The notes beneath the pieces are model-generated. The model was not told where the DNA came from. It saw only the letters and a list, made by a program, of their open reading frames with translations, and did not search any database. Source: Rhizocola hellebori (lineage in GTDB: Bacteria; Actinomycetota; Actinomycetes; Mycobacteriales; Micromonosporaceae). Taken from it: a stretch of DNA of 60,880 nt. Shown here one piece after another: positions 41,572-50,536 of the stretch. The stretch's first letter is position 1, and each line of letters begins with the position of its first letter. A program made the translations under genes and the position numbers. The stretch covers positions 1 to 60,880 of the forward strand of contig NZ_BONY01000054.1 in assembly GCF_016862955.1 (NCBI RefSeq). Direction: 5' to 3'.

Positions 41572-43230
41572 ATGGAGCGTCACGATTACCCCGTTCTTCG
41601 TCCGCATTCGCACATTCCAGGATCACCCGGTCCGCTTGTTCTTGTGGTACTCGACGGGGTGGGCGAAGGTAGAGGGGATCAATACGACGCGGTGGCGACA
41701 GCACGCACCCCGGCGCTGGACGCGTTACGTGCCAAGGCTCTCTTTCGCAGCATTCTTGCGCACGGCCCCTACGTGGGACTGCCGTCCGAGAGCGACATGG
41801 GCAACTCGGAGGTCGGGCACAACACCCTCGGAGCAGGGCGCATCTTCGACCAAGGCGCAAAGCGGATCGAAAATGCTCTTGCCTCCGGCGCGATCTGGGG
41901 CGACGCCTGGAAGGAGATAGTGGCTCAGACCGTCGGGCAGGGCAGCACTTTGCACCTCATCGGCCTGCTCTCCAACGGAAACGTGCATTCCAACACGTCG
42001 CACCTGTCGGCGCTCATCCAGCGCGCGGTGGAAGAGGGCGTGCCACACATCAGAGTGCACGTGCTCTTCGATGGCCGCGACGTTCCTGACCACACCGCCG
42101 ATCAGTACATCGCCAAGCTCGAAGCGGAGCTCGCCACGTTCCATGGCAAGGCAGACGTTCGGATCGCCTCCGGCGGTGGCCGGATGGTCACCACGATGGA
42201 TCGCTACGAAGCCGACTGGCGCATCGTCGAAAGGGGCTGGCAGGCGCATGTGCTCGGCACCGCCCGGCCCTTCACCTCGGCAGCCGAGGCGATCGACACG
42301 ATGCGCGCCGAAACACCCGGCATCAGCGACCAGCTGTTGCCCGCGTTCACGGTCGTCGACGGCGAGGGCAAGCCGGCCGGGGCGATCCAGGACGGCGATT
42401 GCGTAATCATCTTCAACTTCCGCGGCGATCGGGCCATGGAGCTTTCCCGAGCCTTCGAGGAGGGCGACGACTTCGAGGGCTTCGATCGCGTCCGCAGGCC
42501 TAGCGTGATCTTCGCCGGGATGACCCTCTACGACGGCGACACCAACGTGCCGAAGCGCCGAGTGGTGGAGCCGGAGAGGGTCTCGAGCACAATCAGCGAG
42601 TACCTGGCTGGCTCAGGGGTGACCCAGTGGGCGGGCGCGGAGACGCAGAAGTTCGGCCACGTGACCTACTTCTGGAACGGAAACCGCTCGGAGAAATTCG
42701 ACTCCGCCAGCGAGGTCTACGTCGAAGTGCCGTCCGACCGCGTCCCGTTCAACGAGCGCCCATGGATGAAGTCAGCGGAGACTGCCGATCAGGTGATCGA
42801 AGCCGTCCGCTCAGGGGACTTCCGGTTCATTCGGGTCAACTTCGCCGGCGGCGACATGGTCGGGCACACCGGCTCATTTGAGTCGGCCATCATCGCCATG
42901 GAGTCCGTCGACTTGGCGATCAGCCGTATCCAGCAAGCGGTTGAGGCTGCGAGCGGATGCCTGATGATCACGGCCGATCACGGTAACGCCGAGGACATGG
43001 TGGAGCGCGACAAGGCAGGCGATCCGCTTTTCCGTGCCGACGGCTCGCCGCAGTGGAAGACCGCCCACAGCACCAATCCGATTCCCCTGATCATCGCTGA
43101 CTACAGCGGCCGCAAGCTCGCGCTGGCCGACGGCCTACCTAAGGCAGGCCTGGCCAATGTGGCCGCCACCATCGCCAACCTTCTCGGCTTCGAAGCTCCA
43201 ACCGAATACGATCCAACACTTTTGGCCTAG
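41572..43230 (+). CDS. gpmI: 2,3-bisphosphoglycerate-independent phosphoglycerate mutase
   Basis: A 552-residue enzyme of the alkaline phosphatase superfamily interconverting 3- and 2-phosphoglycerate. The metal-site Asp is in VLVVLDGVGEG (residue 28), and the phosphorylated Ser79 in ESDMGNSEVGHNTLGAGR. VHVLFDGRDVPDHTADQYI, FNFRGDRAME, NFAGGDMVGHTGSFE and TADHGNAEDM complete the two manganese sites. Slightly longer than typical (about 510). In mycobacteria a cofactor-dependent mutase (gpm1) sits between mshA and senX3, so an unrelated enzyme for the same step occupies the same neighbourhood here. Confidence 0.95.
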   Translation: MERHDYPVLRPHSHIPGSPGPLVLVVLDGVGEGRGDQYDAVATARTPALDALRAKALFRSILAHGPYVGLPSESDMGNSEVGHNTLGAGRIFDQGAKRIENALASGAIWGDAWKEIVAQTVGQGSTLHLIGLLSNGNVHSNTSHLSALIQRAVEEGVPHIRVHVLFDGRDVPDHTADQYIAKLEAELATFHGKADVRIASGGGRMVTTMDRYEADWRIVERGWQAHVLGTARPFTSAAEAIDTMRAETPGISDQLLPAFTVVDGEGKPAGAIQDGDCVIIFNFRGDRAMELSRAFEEGDDFEGFDRVRRPSVIFAGMTLYDGDTNVPKRRVVEPERVSSTISEYLAGSGVTQWAGAETQKFGHVTYFWNGNRSEKFDSASEVYVEVPSDRVPFNERPWMKSAETADQVIEAVRSGDFRFIRVNFAGGDMVGHTGSFESAIIAMESVDLAISRIQQAVEAASGCLMITADHGNAEDMVERDKAGDPLFRADGSPQWKTAHSTNPIPLIIADYSGRKLALADGLPKAGLANVAATIANLLGFEAPTEYDPTLLA

Positions 43231-43249
43231 AAATGCCGGCGGCCGGCCT

Positions 43250-43277
43250 GGTGACGCTCACCCCCGTTAGCGTCACC
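43250..43277 (+). terminator. hairpin after gpmI
   Basis: GGTGACGC (43250-43257) pairs with GCGTCACC (43270-43277) and is extended outward by GGCC-rich arms (about 43241-43290). It starts 11 bases after the gpmI stop. No strong U-run. The rest of 43231-43532 holds no gene that I can see. Confidence 0.55.
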
Positions 43278-43532
43278 GGCCAGCCGGCCGGTTCTTCAGG
43301 TGGCGCCGTCCCCCAACGGCTATGTGCCACCCATCCCCCACGCTCAGTTCGGCGCCTACAACCGAAAACCGATTCGATCGGGCTTGACACCCGGGTGTCT
43401 CATCGAACCTTGCGCTTGCCGACGACGTTACGCCGCAGCTCAAAGGCCCGTCCAGTCATTTTGCGAATTTGCTTCATCACTCTTCGTAATGGGAGCGGTA
43501 CCGAGCGCTATGTTCACAAAATCGGGCATAAG

Positions 43533-45131
43533 TTACTCTTCGGTTACCCTGAATTTCATGATCAACTCGACCCGTGAGGCCACCCCTAACTTGCGGTAGA
43601 TGCTCGCCAGATGGGTCTCCACGGTTCGTTCGCCCAAAATGAGGCCTTCGGCGATCTCGCGGCTTGGCGCGCCGCGCAGAGCCCATGTCAGCACCTCGCG
43701 TTCCCGGGCGGTGAGGGTGCCCAGCGCCGGGCTGGGCGCGTCAACCGGCCGCCGCGCCCGGCGCAGATGCTCATCGGCCAGGCGGGCCGCCACGGGATCG
43801 ATCACCTCGCCCGCTGTCAGCGCCTGGGCGGCCGCGCCGGCGAAGGCGGTCTCGTCGCTGAGCACCGCTTTGGCCCGCAGGGCGTACCAATTCACCAGCG
43901 CGCTCGACGAGTCGCTCTCCAGCGCGGCCAGCCGGGTCAATGCCGCCGTTCCGCGAAGCTCATAGGCACGGGCCAGCAACTCTTGATCTTCGAGGGCGGC
44001 CGCTTCCCGCTCCGCGTGCGTGAGTGAGACATCGTCGCCCGTCAGCGCCGCCACCGCCAGGCTCGCCTCCGCCAAAGCCCTCGGATCGCCCGACTCGTGC
44101 GCCAGGGCGTGTGCCTTCACCGCCAGCTCGGCCGTTTCAGCCTCTATCGCCAGCCGGGCGTGGAGTCTGGCCACCACTGACACATCAAGGTTTTTGCCCT
44201 CCAACGCGAATCTGAGCGCATCAAGGCGTTCCAGGTCTCGTGGTGGCCGTGCCCCTGTTCTTGCCAGAGATGGGCGCGGGCCGAAGCCGAGAGCAGCCGC
44301 GGCGACCAGACCCGGGTCTTCGGCGCGAATGCCCATCCGCAGCGCGCCCGTCAACGCGGCCCGGCCAATCAGGGTGTCCTCGTGTGTGCGCGCGGCCCGC
44401 AGCCGAGCCGTGCCGGCGGCCACCATCAGCCGGCCGGTCTGTCCCGGCGCCCAACCCGCCCGTCCGGCGAATGTGGCGGCCTGCCCGAAGTACTCGGCGG
44501 CCATCTCGGGCAGCCCTTGGCTGTCGGCGGTAGCGCCCGCGGTGGCGGCAGCCGCGGCAGCGGCGTCGAGGCGGTGGCCGCCGCCCAGGGCTGCGGCCTC
44601 GCCCAGGTGATGGGCGAGCTCCACCACGGTGGCGGCCCGCGCCCCCGGGGTCGCCCCCAGCGAGCTGAGCGCCCCGGCCACCCGCTCGTGCAGCTCCGCG
44701 CGATGCCTCGGGCCGAGCAGGTCGTAGCAAACCTCACGAGCCAGCGCCTGGCGGAAGCTGAACACGTGCCCGGGTAGTTGCCGCACCAGCGATGCGGCCT
44801 CCTCGAGTCCACTTAGGACGTCCAGCTCGGGGTAGACCCGCTCCACGATCGCGAGGTCGAACTCGCGCCCGATCACCGCGGCGAGGTCGATGACCGCACG
44901 AGCTTGCTCGCCAAGCGCGGCAAGCACCGTCACTACCGGCGCGGCCAGCTCGCCCGGCCAGCGAATAGCCAGCCGATGCAGGCCATTGGCGGTGGGCTCG
45001 ACCTGGTCGAGGATCGCGGCGAGCAAAGTCGGATCAGAGTCAGTGCGCCGCATCAGCTGTTCGGCCAGCCTCGCCGGAAGAGCCGAGCCGAACCGCCTTC
45101 TCAGCAGTTCCGCGGCATCCTCATGATCCAC
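43533..45131 (-). CDS. LuxR-type regulator, ATPase domain missing
   Basis: A 532-residue protein ending in a LuxR helix-turn-helix (about 465-530, LTAREREVLTWALRGAPSREIAEGL, VETHLASIYRKLGV). The preceding 460 residues are helical-repeat material like the part of large LAL (MalT-type) regulators that follows the nucleotide-binding domain (VIDLAAVIGREFDLAIVERV, FSFRQALAREVCYDLLGPRHRAELHERVAGAL). No Walker A motif exists in the frame or directly upstream. It may be a naturally short form or an N-terminal truncation. The GTG at 45131 has GGAG seven bases upstream. Divergent from the paralogue pair at 45232, which it could control. Confidence 0.82.
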   Translation of the reverse strand: MDHEDAAELLRRRFGSALPARLAEQLMRRTDSDPTLLAAILDQVEPTANGLHRLAIRWPGELAAPVVTVLAALGEQARAVIDLAAVIGREFDLAIVERVYPELDVLSGLEEAASLVRQLPGHVFSFRQALAREVCYDLLGPRHRAELHERVAGALSSLGATPGARAATVVELAHHLGEAAALGGGHRLDAAAAAAATAGATADSQGLPEMAAEYFGQAATFAGRAGWAPGQTGRLMVAAGTARLRAARTHEDTLIGRAALTGALRMGIRAEDPGLVAAAALGFGPRPSLARTGARPPRDLERLDALRFALEGKNLDVSVVARLHARLAIEAETAELAVKAHALAHESGDPRALAEASLAVAALTGDDVSLTHAEREAAALEDQELLARAYELRGTAALTRLAALESDSSSALVNWYALRAKAVLSDETAFAGAAAQALTAGEVIDPVAARLADEHLRRARRPVDAPSPALGTLTAREREVLTWALRGAPSREIAEGLILGERTVETHLASIYRKLGVASRVELIMKFRVTEE

Positions 45132-45219
45132 AGTGGACTCCCTCTCCGGGAAAGTACGCAGATGATTCTGACGGCAAAGTTACGTACTCGCCGCGATGTG
45201 CGCACACCGGGACCAGACC

Positions 45220-45225
45220 TACCGT
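45220..45225 (+). promoter_or_regulatory. leaderless -10 element of the leader-domain paralogue pair
   Basis: TACCGT, six bases before the ATG at 45232. The 100-base divergent gap to the LuxR-type gene holds both promoters. Confidence 0.4.
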
Positions 45226-45231
45226 TCTCGC

Positions 45232-46338
45232 ATGTCGAACTTCCGAGACCTCATCGCCCGCATGGCGATCGACGCGGAGTTCGCCCGGCACACTCGGGCG
45301 AACCCGGATGCGGTCGCCCGCCAGTACCACCTGAGCCATGGCGAGTCCGAGCAGTTGCGCGGTCTGGCCGACGCCGCCACCTCGGCCGGCCCCACCGCCC
45401 TCGGCGCCCGACTGTCCAAAATGGGTGGTATCACCACTGCCGCCCTGAGTGGCCCGTTCTTCACCGGCCCGGACACCGACCACGATGGCATCGTCGATCT
45501 CCTGGACACCGACGACGACAACGACGGCATCCCGGACGCAAGCGACTCCAAGCCGCTGGTGCCGAACCTGTTGGTGACCCAGCCGCACCTGCCCCCCACC
45601 GGCCCGGTCGTCACCCTCGACCCCGATGTCACGAACCCGACCGGCGATGCCGATGGCGACAAGATTCCCAATTTCCTGGATAAAAACGACAGCTCCACCG
45701 ACACCACCCACGAGCGGTGGGGAGACAACGACCACGACAAGATTCCGAACATCGACGATCCCGACACGGCCGGCGAGTACATCCTCGACAAGATTTTCCT
45801 CGACCTCGCCGGCGACAACGATGGCGATGGCCTGGTGAACCCGCTCGACTCGAACGACAGCAACCCGGACACCACCAACGAGGCGCTGGGCGACAAGGAC
45901 CACGACGGCATCTACAACTACCTGGACAAGTTCAATATCAAGTTCCCGGTCGGCGACATCGTCATCCACCCAGAGGTCCTCGACCCGAGTGCCGGTGGCG
46001 GAACACCTCCCCCGCCGCCGCCCGCAGGCGACCCGGCGCCCCCGCCCGCGGCCGACCCGGCCCCGCCGGCGCCGACCGGTGGCGACAGCCCGTCCACTCC
46101 GGACATCATTGTCAACGTCGACGTCCCGCCGGCCGAGCAGGTCGTGGCCGCACCGCAACAGCCGATCCTGCTCAACAACGACGCGGTCGGCAAGCCGGTA
46201 GCCGTGCCGACGTCGGACGAGGAAGGTGGCCTCGGGACACCCATCCTGGTTGTCGGCGGCGTAGCGCTGGCAGCCGGTGCCGTAGCCGGTGGTATCGCAG
46301 GCAAAGTTCTCAGTGACAAAGGAAAGGACGAGGAATAG
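45232..46338 (+). CDS. leader-domain acidic calcium-repeat protein, paralogue 1
   Basis: A 368-residue acidic protein. Residues 1-48 form a helical domain (SNFRDLIARMAIDAEFARHT then ANPDAVARQYHLSHGESEQL) that resembles the leader region of Nif11/LigA-like precursor peptides. Residues about 80-245 hold thrombospondin-type-3-like calcium repeats (DTDHDGIVDLLDTDDDNDG, DADGDKIPNFLDKND, DNDHDKIPNIDD, DNDGDGLVNPLDSND, DKDHDGIYNYLDK). A Pro-rich linker follows, then a hydrophobic Gly/Ala segment (about 337-357, [20 protein letters not shown]) and an acidic tail. No N-terminal signal peptide. Two bases separate it from its paralogue; the M50 protease with a PqqD-like domain downstream is the likely partner. 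Confidence 0.75.
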   Translation: MSNFRDLIARMAIDAEFARHTRANPDAVARQYHLSHGESEQLRGLADAATSAGPTALGARLSKMGGITTAALSGPFFTGPDTDHDGIVDLLDTDDDNDGIPDASDSKPLVPNLLVTQPHLPPTGPVVTLDPDVTNPTGDADGDKIPNFLDKNDSSTDTTHERWGDNDHDKIPNIDDPDTAGEYILDKIFLDLAGDNDGDGLVNPLDSNDSNPDTTNEALGDKDHDGIYNYLDKFNIKFPVGDIVIHPEVLDPSAGGGTPPPPPPAGDPAPPPAADPAPPAPTGGDSPSTPDIIVNVDVPPAEQVVAAPQQPILLNNDAVGKPVAVPTSDEEGGLGTPILVVGGVALAAGAVAGGIAGKVLSDKGKDEE

Positions 46339-46340
46339 CG

Positions 46341-47105
46341 ATGTCGAACTTCCGAGACCTCATCGCCCGCATGGCAATTGACGCCGAGTTCGCGCGGCAC
46401 GCCCGGGCAAACCCGGACGCGGTAGCCCGCCAATACGGTCTAAGCCACGACGAATCCGAACAACTACGCGGCCTGGCCGACGCGGCAGCCTCCGCGGGCC
46501 CCACGGCCCTCGGCGCCCGTCTGTCCAAAATGGGCGGTATCACCAGCGCCATCCTTAGCGGCCCGATCTTCACCGGTCCGGACACCGATCACGACGGCAT
46601 CATTGACCTGTTCGACACCGACGACGACAACGACGGCATCCCGGACGCCACCGACTCCATGCCGCTGGTGCCAAACCTGGTCATCGTCGACCCGATCCAT
46701 CCCGTCGGCCCGCTGCACGACATCCACCTGCACCCCGACGTATTCGACCTCGACCCGGACGGTGGCGACACCACACCTCCTACGCCGCCGCCCGCAGGCG
46801 ACCCGGCTCCGCCTCCTCCGCCCGCAGCCGATCCTGCCCCGCACTCCGGTGGCGACGGCCCGTCCACTCCCGACATCATCGTCAACGTTGATGCCCCACC
46901 GGTCGACCAGGCCCCAGCTGCGCCGCAGCAGCCGATCCTGTTGGCCGATGACGCTTTGGGCAAGCCGGTCATCGTCCCGGTCAGCGATGACGGTGGCATC
47001 GGCACCGGAGCACTGGTCGTCGGCGGTGTCGCTCTCGCCGCCGGTGCCGTGGCAGGCGGGGTCGCGGGCAAGCTGGTCACCGACAAGACGTCTGAACAGG
47101 AATAG
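46341..47105 (+). CDS. leader-domain acidic calcium-repeat protein, paralogue 2
   Basis: A 254-residue shorter version of the preceding protein. The first 85 residues are nearly identical (SNFRDLIARMAIDAEFARHA, SHDESEQLRGLADAA, GARLSKMGGIT), followed by a single calcium-repeat block (DTDHDGIIDLFDTDDDNDG), a Pro-rich linker, the shared motif GPSTPDIIVNVDAPPVDQ and a C-terminal hydrophobic Gly-rich helix (about 224-244). It arose by duplication with loss of the middle repeats. GAGGAA lies before the ATG. A 13-bp hairpin follows the stop. Confidence 0.75.
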   Translation: MSNFRDLIARMAIDAEFARHARANPDAVARQYGLSHDESEQLRGLADAAASAGPTALGARLSKMGGITSAILSGPIFTGPDTDHDGIIDLFDTDDDNDGIPDATDSMPLVPNLVIVDPIHPVGPLHDIHLHPDVFDLDPDGGDTTPPTPPPAGDPAPPPPPAADPAPHSGGDGPSTPDIIVNVDAPPVDQAPAAPQQPILLADDALGKPVIVPVSDDGGIGTGALVVGGVALAAGAVAGGVAGKLVTDKTSEQE

Positions 47106-47112
47106 ATCCTTA

Positions 47113-47142
47113 CTGACCATCCTCCATAAGGAGGATGGTCAG
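47113..47142 (+). terminator. strong hairpin after the paralogue pair
   Basis: A perfect 13-bp stem (47113-47125 and 47130-47142) with loop ATAA, no U-run. It may terminate or attenuate most transcripts so that the paralogues are made in excess over the protease and kinases. A -10-like TAGGAT at 47181-47186 would restart transcription. Confidence 0.65.
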
Positions 47143-47218
47143 AAACCTGTCACCCTAGTGCCCACATCCATTCGGACGCCTAGGATTCGCGGGGCTAGCG
47201 CTTGAAGGGGCGGATTCG

Positions 47219-48892
47219 ATGCTTTGCCATGCGTGTCACGTGCATCTGCGACGGGATCACCCGTACTGCCTGCACTGTGGCACCCTGCGCCGGGGCACCC
47301 AAGTCGAGTCTTTTGCCCCGCCCCAGCTGCGCTGGGAAAACGCGAGCCTCTCCTTGGTCAAAGCGGTCACCACGATCGGCCGCGGCGACGACAACGACGT
47401 GGTCATCAAGGACGCCAGCGTCTCCCGCGCCCACGCCCGGGTCATCCGCACCGACCGCGGGTTCTTGGTCGAAGATCTTAACTCCTTTAACGGCACGTCG
47501 GTCGGCGGCCAACTGCTGCGCGGCGGCAACGCGCTGCTCTCCGACGAAGCCGAGCTGCACATCGGCGACGTCCCGGTGACCTTCGCGCAGCCGCGCGATG
47601 TCGCCATCGGCGGCAAGACCATCGTCCGGGGCACGGAGAAGGCGCCGATCGAAATCGTGGTGCCCACCGCCCAGGAGCCGTTGAAGAGCACCCCGCGCAG
47701 GCGCGGGCACTGGGCGCTCAAGCAGGTGCCCGACGACCGTGGCGAGCAAAAGTGGGTGCTGCGCAACACCCGCAGCGGGCGCTACCTGGAGCTCGACGAG
47801 CGCGATGTCTTCCTCTGGGAACGACTCGACGGCTACAACACCGTTCGCGACCTGCTTTTCTTCTACGCGCAGCGCTATGGCGAGCTGGCATTGCCCCGCA
47901 TCGAGCGCACCCTGCGCACCTTCGCCGACCTTGACCTGGTCACCGGGGTCTTCGGTCACGAGAGCCGCAAACAAAGGCGTCTGCTCAAGACCTTGCTTCA
48001 GCCCGAGCTTTCCATCAAGGGGCTCGACCCTTTGTTCGCCCGCATCTACCGCTCCTTCGGCTGGTGGTTCTTCAGCCGCCCCGGCGTCATCGCGCTGTGG
48101 GTCCTGATCGGGGCGGGGCTGTTCGGCATGTGGGTCGCCAGCGGACACCAGAAGCTGTTCCACACCGCCGGCGCCGGTGCGTTCGGGGCCGTGGCGGTCG
48201 GGGCCGGCTACCTGATCGCGCTCATCATCCACGAAAGCGCCCACGCCCTTGCCGTGAAGTCCTACGGCCGCAAGGTAACCCGCGGCGGGTTCATGCTGAT
48301 GCTGGGGATGCCGCTGGCCTTCGTCGACACCAGCGACATGTGGTTCGGCTCGCGCTGGTCGCGCATCGTGGTCACCATTTCCGGGCCGCTGTCCACGGCC
48401 GGAATAGCGGGCGCCTGCGCGCTTTACGCCGCATACGCGACGCCCGGCCAGCTTTCCGCGATGGCCTACCAATTGGCTTTCGGGCTCTACCTGAACACCG
48501 CTTACAACCTCAATCCGCTGATGCCTTTGGACGGGTACCAGGCGATGGCCGACGCCTTACGCATGCCCAGATTGCGGGAGCAGGCCACCGCCTATTTCAC
48601 CAAGGGTTTCTGGGCGGATCTGCGCAAAGGGCACCGCCCCGGTTGGCGTCAGATCGGCATGGCGGCCTATGGTTTCACCGCAGTCGCTGGTTTGGCGGTC
48701 TTCGTCGTGCTGGCGTTCCTGATGTGGCGGGATCGACTGGGCGGACTCGTCCGCGACCACCTGCCGCCCGGCATCGACATCGTCGTCGTCACCCTAGGCA
48801 TCGGCATCGTTCTCTTCCCTATCTGGTACCGGATGATTCGCAAATTGATTCTGTTCGTCAAACGTCGACCGAAGGAGGTGCCGGCCACATGA
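47219..48892 (+). CDS. zinc-ribbon/FHA/PqqD-like/M50 membrane metalloprotease
   Basis: A 557-residue multidomain protein. Residues 1-25 are a zinc ribbon (Cys3, Cys6, Cys17, Cys20), 45-122 an FHA domain that would bind phosphothreonine (IGRGDDNDVVI, SVSRAHARV, DLNSFNGTSV), and 164-245 a PqqD/RRE-like winged domain (YLELDERDVFLWERLDGYNTVRDLL, split here by its DE loop), the type that binds leader peptides. From 288 there are at least five membrane helices with the site-2-protease motifs HESAH (338-342) and NPLMPLDG (432-439). It resembles peptide zinc metalloproteases of RiPP clusters. The AAGGGG site precedes ATG 47219. The stop overlaps the kinase start by four bases. Confidence 0.82.
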   Translation: MLCHACHVHLRRDHPYCLHCGTLRRGTQVESFAPPQLRWENASLSLVKAVTTIGRGDDNDVVIKDASVSRAHARVIRTDRGFLVEDLNSFNGTSVGGQLLRGGNALLSDEAELHIGDVPVTFAQPRDVAIGGKTIVRGTEKAPIEIVVPTAQEPLKSTPRRRGHWALKQVPDDRGEQKWVLRNTRSGRYLELDERDVFLWERLDGYNTVRDLLFFYAQRYGELALPRIERTLRTFADLDLVTGVFGHESRKQRRLLKTLLQPELSIKGLDPLFARIYRSFGWWFFSRPGVIALWVLIGAGLFGMWVASGHQKLFHTAGAGAFGAVAVGAGYLIALIIHESAHALAVKSYGRKVTRGGFMLMLGMPLAFVDTSDMWFGSRWSRIVVTISGPLSTAGIAGACALYAAYATPGQLSAMAYQLAFGLYLNTAYNLNPLMPLDGYQAMADALRMPRLREQATAYFTKGFWADLRKGHRPGWRQIGMAAYGFTAVAGLAVFVVLAFLMWRDRLGGLVRDHLPPGIDIVVVTLGIGIVLFPIWYRMIRKLILFVKRRPKEVPAT

Positions 48893-50526
48893 ACTGGACA
48901 GTGCCTGGTTATTACGAAATCAAAGAGCTGGGCCGGGGAGCTTCCGGCCGGGTGGTGCTCGCCGAGCACGTGGGCACCGGCATGAAGGTCGCGATCAAAT
49001 ACCTGGCGGCGCACCTGGCCCGCGACCCCGAGTTCGTCAGCGCCTTCCGCACCGAGGCCCGGATTCTGTCCGAAGTGGAGGATCCGCAGATCGCGTGCCT
49101 CTACGAGTACATCGAAGGCCCCGACGGCGCGGCCATCGTCATGGAGCTCGTGGACGGTGTGGCCTTGCGCGCCATGATTAAGGCCCACGGCCCGACCGAG
49201 CCGACCTCCGCGCTGCTGGTCCTCAAAGGCTCCCTGCTCGGCCTCGCCGCCGCGCACCAGCGCGGTGTCGTGCACCGCGACTACAAGCCGGAAAACGTGC
49301 TCGTCAATCAGGAGGGCCAGAGCAAGCTCGCCGACTTCGGCATCGCCGCCCGCGCCGGACGCCAGGGTGTGCACGCAGGCACGCCCTCCTACATGGCGCC
49401 CGAGCAGTGGGCCGGCGCCCCGGCCAGCCCGTCGACCGACATCTACGCCGCGACCGCCACGTTCTTCGAATGCCTCGTCGGCGTGCCTCCCTATCGTTCC
49501 CCCGGTGACCTGCTCGGTTTGCGCAAGCAACACGAGGAAGCCCCCATCCCGATCGACGCCGTCCCCGAGCCGGTACGCGGTCTGGTGCGCCGGGGTCTGG
49601 CCAAGAAGGTCGAACACAGGCCCAAGGACGCGGCCACCTTCCTCTACGAGCTCGAGCAGGTCGCGGGCGCGGGCTACGGCCCGGAGTGGGAAGAGGAGGG
49701 CCGCAGCGCCCTGGCCCGCCGGGCCGCCCTGCTGCTGCTGCTTTTCCCGCTCGCAGGGCTCGCCGCGGGCGGCACCGGAGCGGCAAAGACCGTCATCGGC
49801 TGGTCCAACCGTTCCCTGAACATGCTCCTGGCCGGTGGAGTGACCCTGGCCCTGCTGATCGCGGGCGGCCTCGGCTGGTACTTCACCCACGACAGCCAAA
49901 ACCTGCCCCCGGTCGCGCTCATCCAGTCGCCGTCACCCACCCCCGACACCTCGCCCTCGCCATCGCTGACGCCATCCCCCACCGCCGAGCCCTCCCCCAC
50001 GGCCTCCCCGTCACCGCTGCCCTCGTTGTCGCCGTCGCCTTCGACCAAGCCCTCCCCGAAGGTCTCGAGCCCGCCACCGCCGCCTGCCCCCGTGGTGCTC
50101 AGCATCAGCTCGCCCAACCCGAACGACCCCAACGACTATTGCTGGCTCGCCGACAACCACACCACGTGCTCTCAATTCCCGCAGGGCAACTACCAGCCGC
50201 GGATCATCATCAAGGTGGACACCAACACCACCAACAGCTTCACTCTGAACCTGCGATTCGTGCAGGTGTACACGAACAAGGCCGGCGAGTTCGAGGACAC
50301 CGGGCGCACCGGGCTGCCGCCGATCACGCAGAGCGTGGTGGTTCCGGCGGGCAAGACCAGCAACGTCTTGACTATCACGGGCGCGGATCTGCGAACCTAC
50401 TGGAGCTCCCAGTTCTGCCGTGATGCCACCCTGAACCCGCGCATCAAACTGACCATCACTGCTAGCATTCCAGGCCCCGGCAGCTCCGCCGACTACATCA
50501 CCGACGCCGCCTGCGTTATCGGTTGA
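48889..50526 (+). CDS. receptor-like Ser/Thr protein kinase
   Basis: A 545-residue kinase. Catalytic domain 8-262: Gly loop LGRGASGRVV, Lys37 in VAIK, αC Glu56, HRDYKPEN (129-136), DFG 149-151, activation/P+1 segment GTPSYMAPEQ. Two hydrophobic segments follow (about 279-297 and 311-332), a Pro/Ser/Thr linker (about 345-405), then a C-terminal Ig-like domain with four Cys (CWLADNHTTC, FCRDAT, AACVIG). All catalytic residues are present, so it should be active. The ATG lies in a four-base overlap with the protease stop behind GAAGGAGGTG. It probably phosphorylates proteins recognised by the FHA domain next door. Confidence 0.9.
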   Translation: MNWTVPGYYEIKELGRGASGRVVLAEHVGTGMKVAIKYLAAHLARDPEFVSAFRTEARILSEVEDPQIACLYEYIEGPDGAAIVMELVDGVALRAMIKAHGPTEPTSALLVLKGSLLGLAAAHQRGVVHRDYKPENVLVNQEGQSKLADFGIAARAGRQGVHAGTPSYMAPEQWAGAPASPSTDIYAATATFFECLVGVPPYRSPGDLLGLRKQHEEAPIPIDAVPEPVRGLVRRGLAKKVEHRPKDAATFLYELEQVAGAGYGPEWEEEGRSALARRAALLLLLFPLAGLAAGGTGAAKTVIGWSNRSLNMLLAGGVTLALLIAGGLGWYFTHDSQNLPPVALIQSPSPTPDTSPSPSLTPSPTAEPSPTASPSPLPSLSPSPSTKPSPKVSSPPPPPAPVVLSISSPNPNDPNDYCWLADNHTTCSQFPQGNYQPRIIIKVDTNTTNSFTLNLRFVQVYTNKAGEFEDTGRTGLPPITQSVVVPAGKTSNVLTITGADLRTYWSSQFCRDATLNPRIKLTITASIPGPGSSADYITDAACVIG

Positions 50527-50536
50527 GAGGATCACG

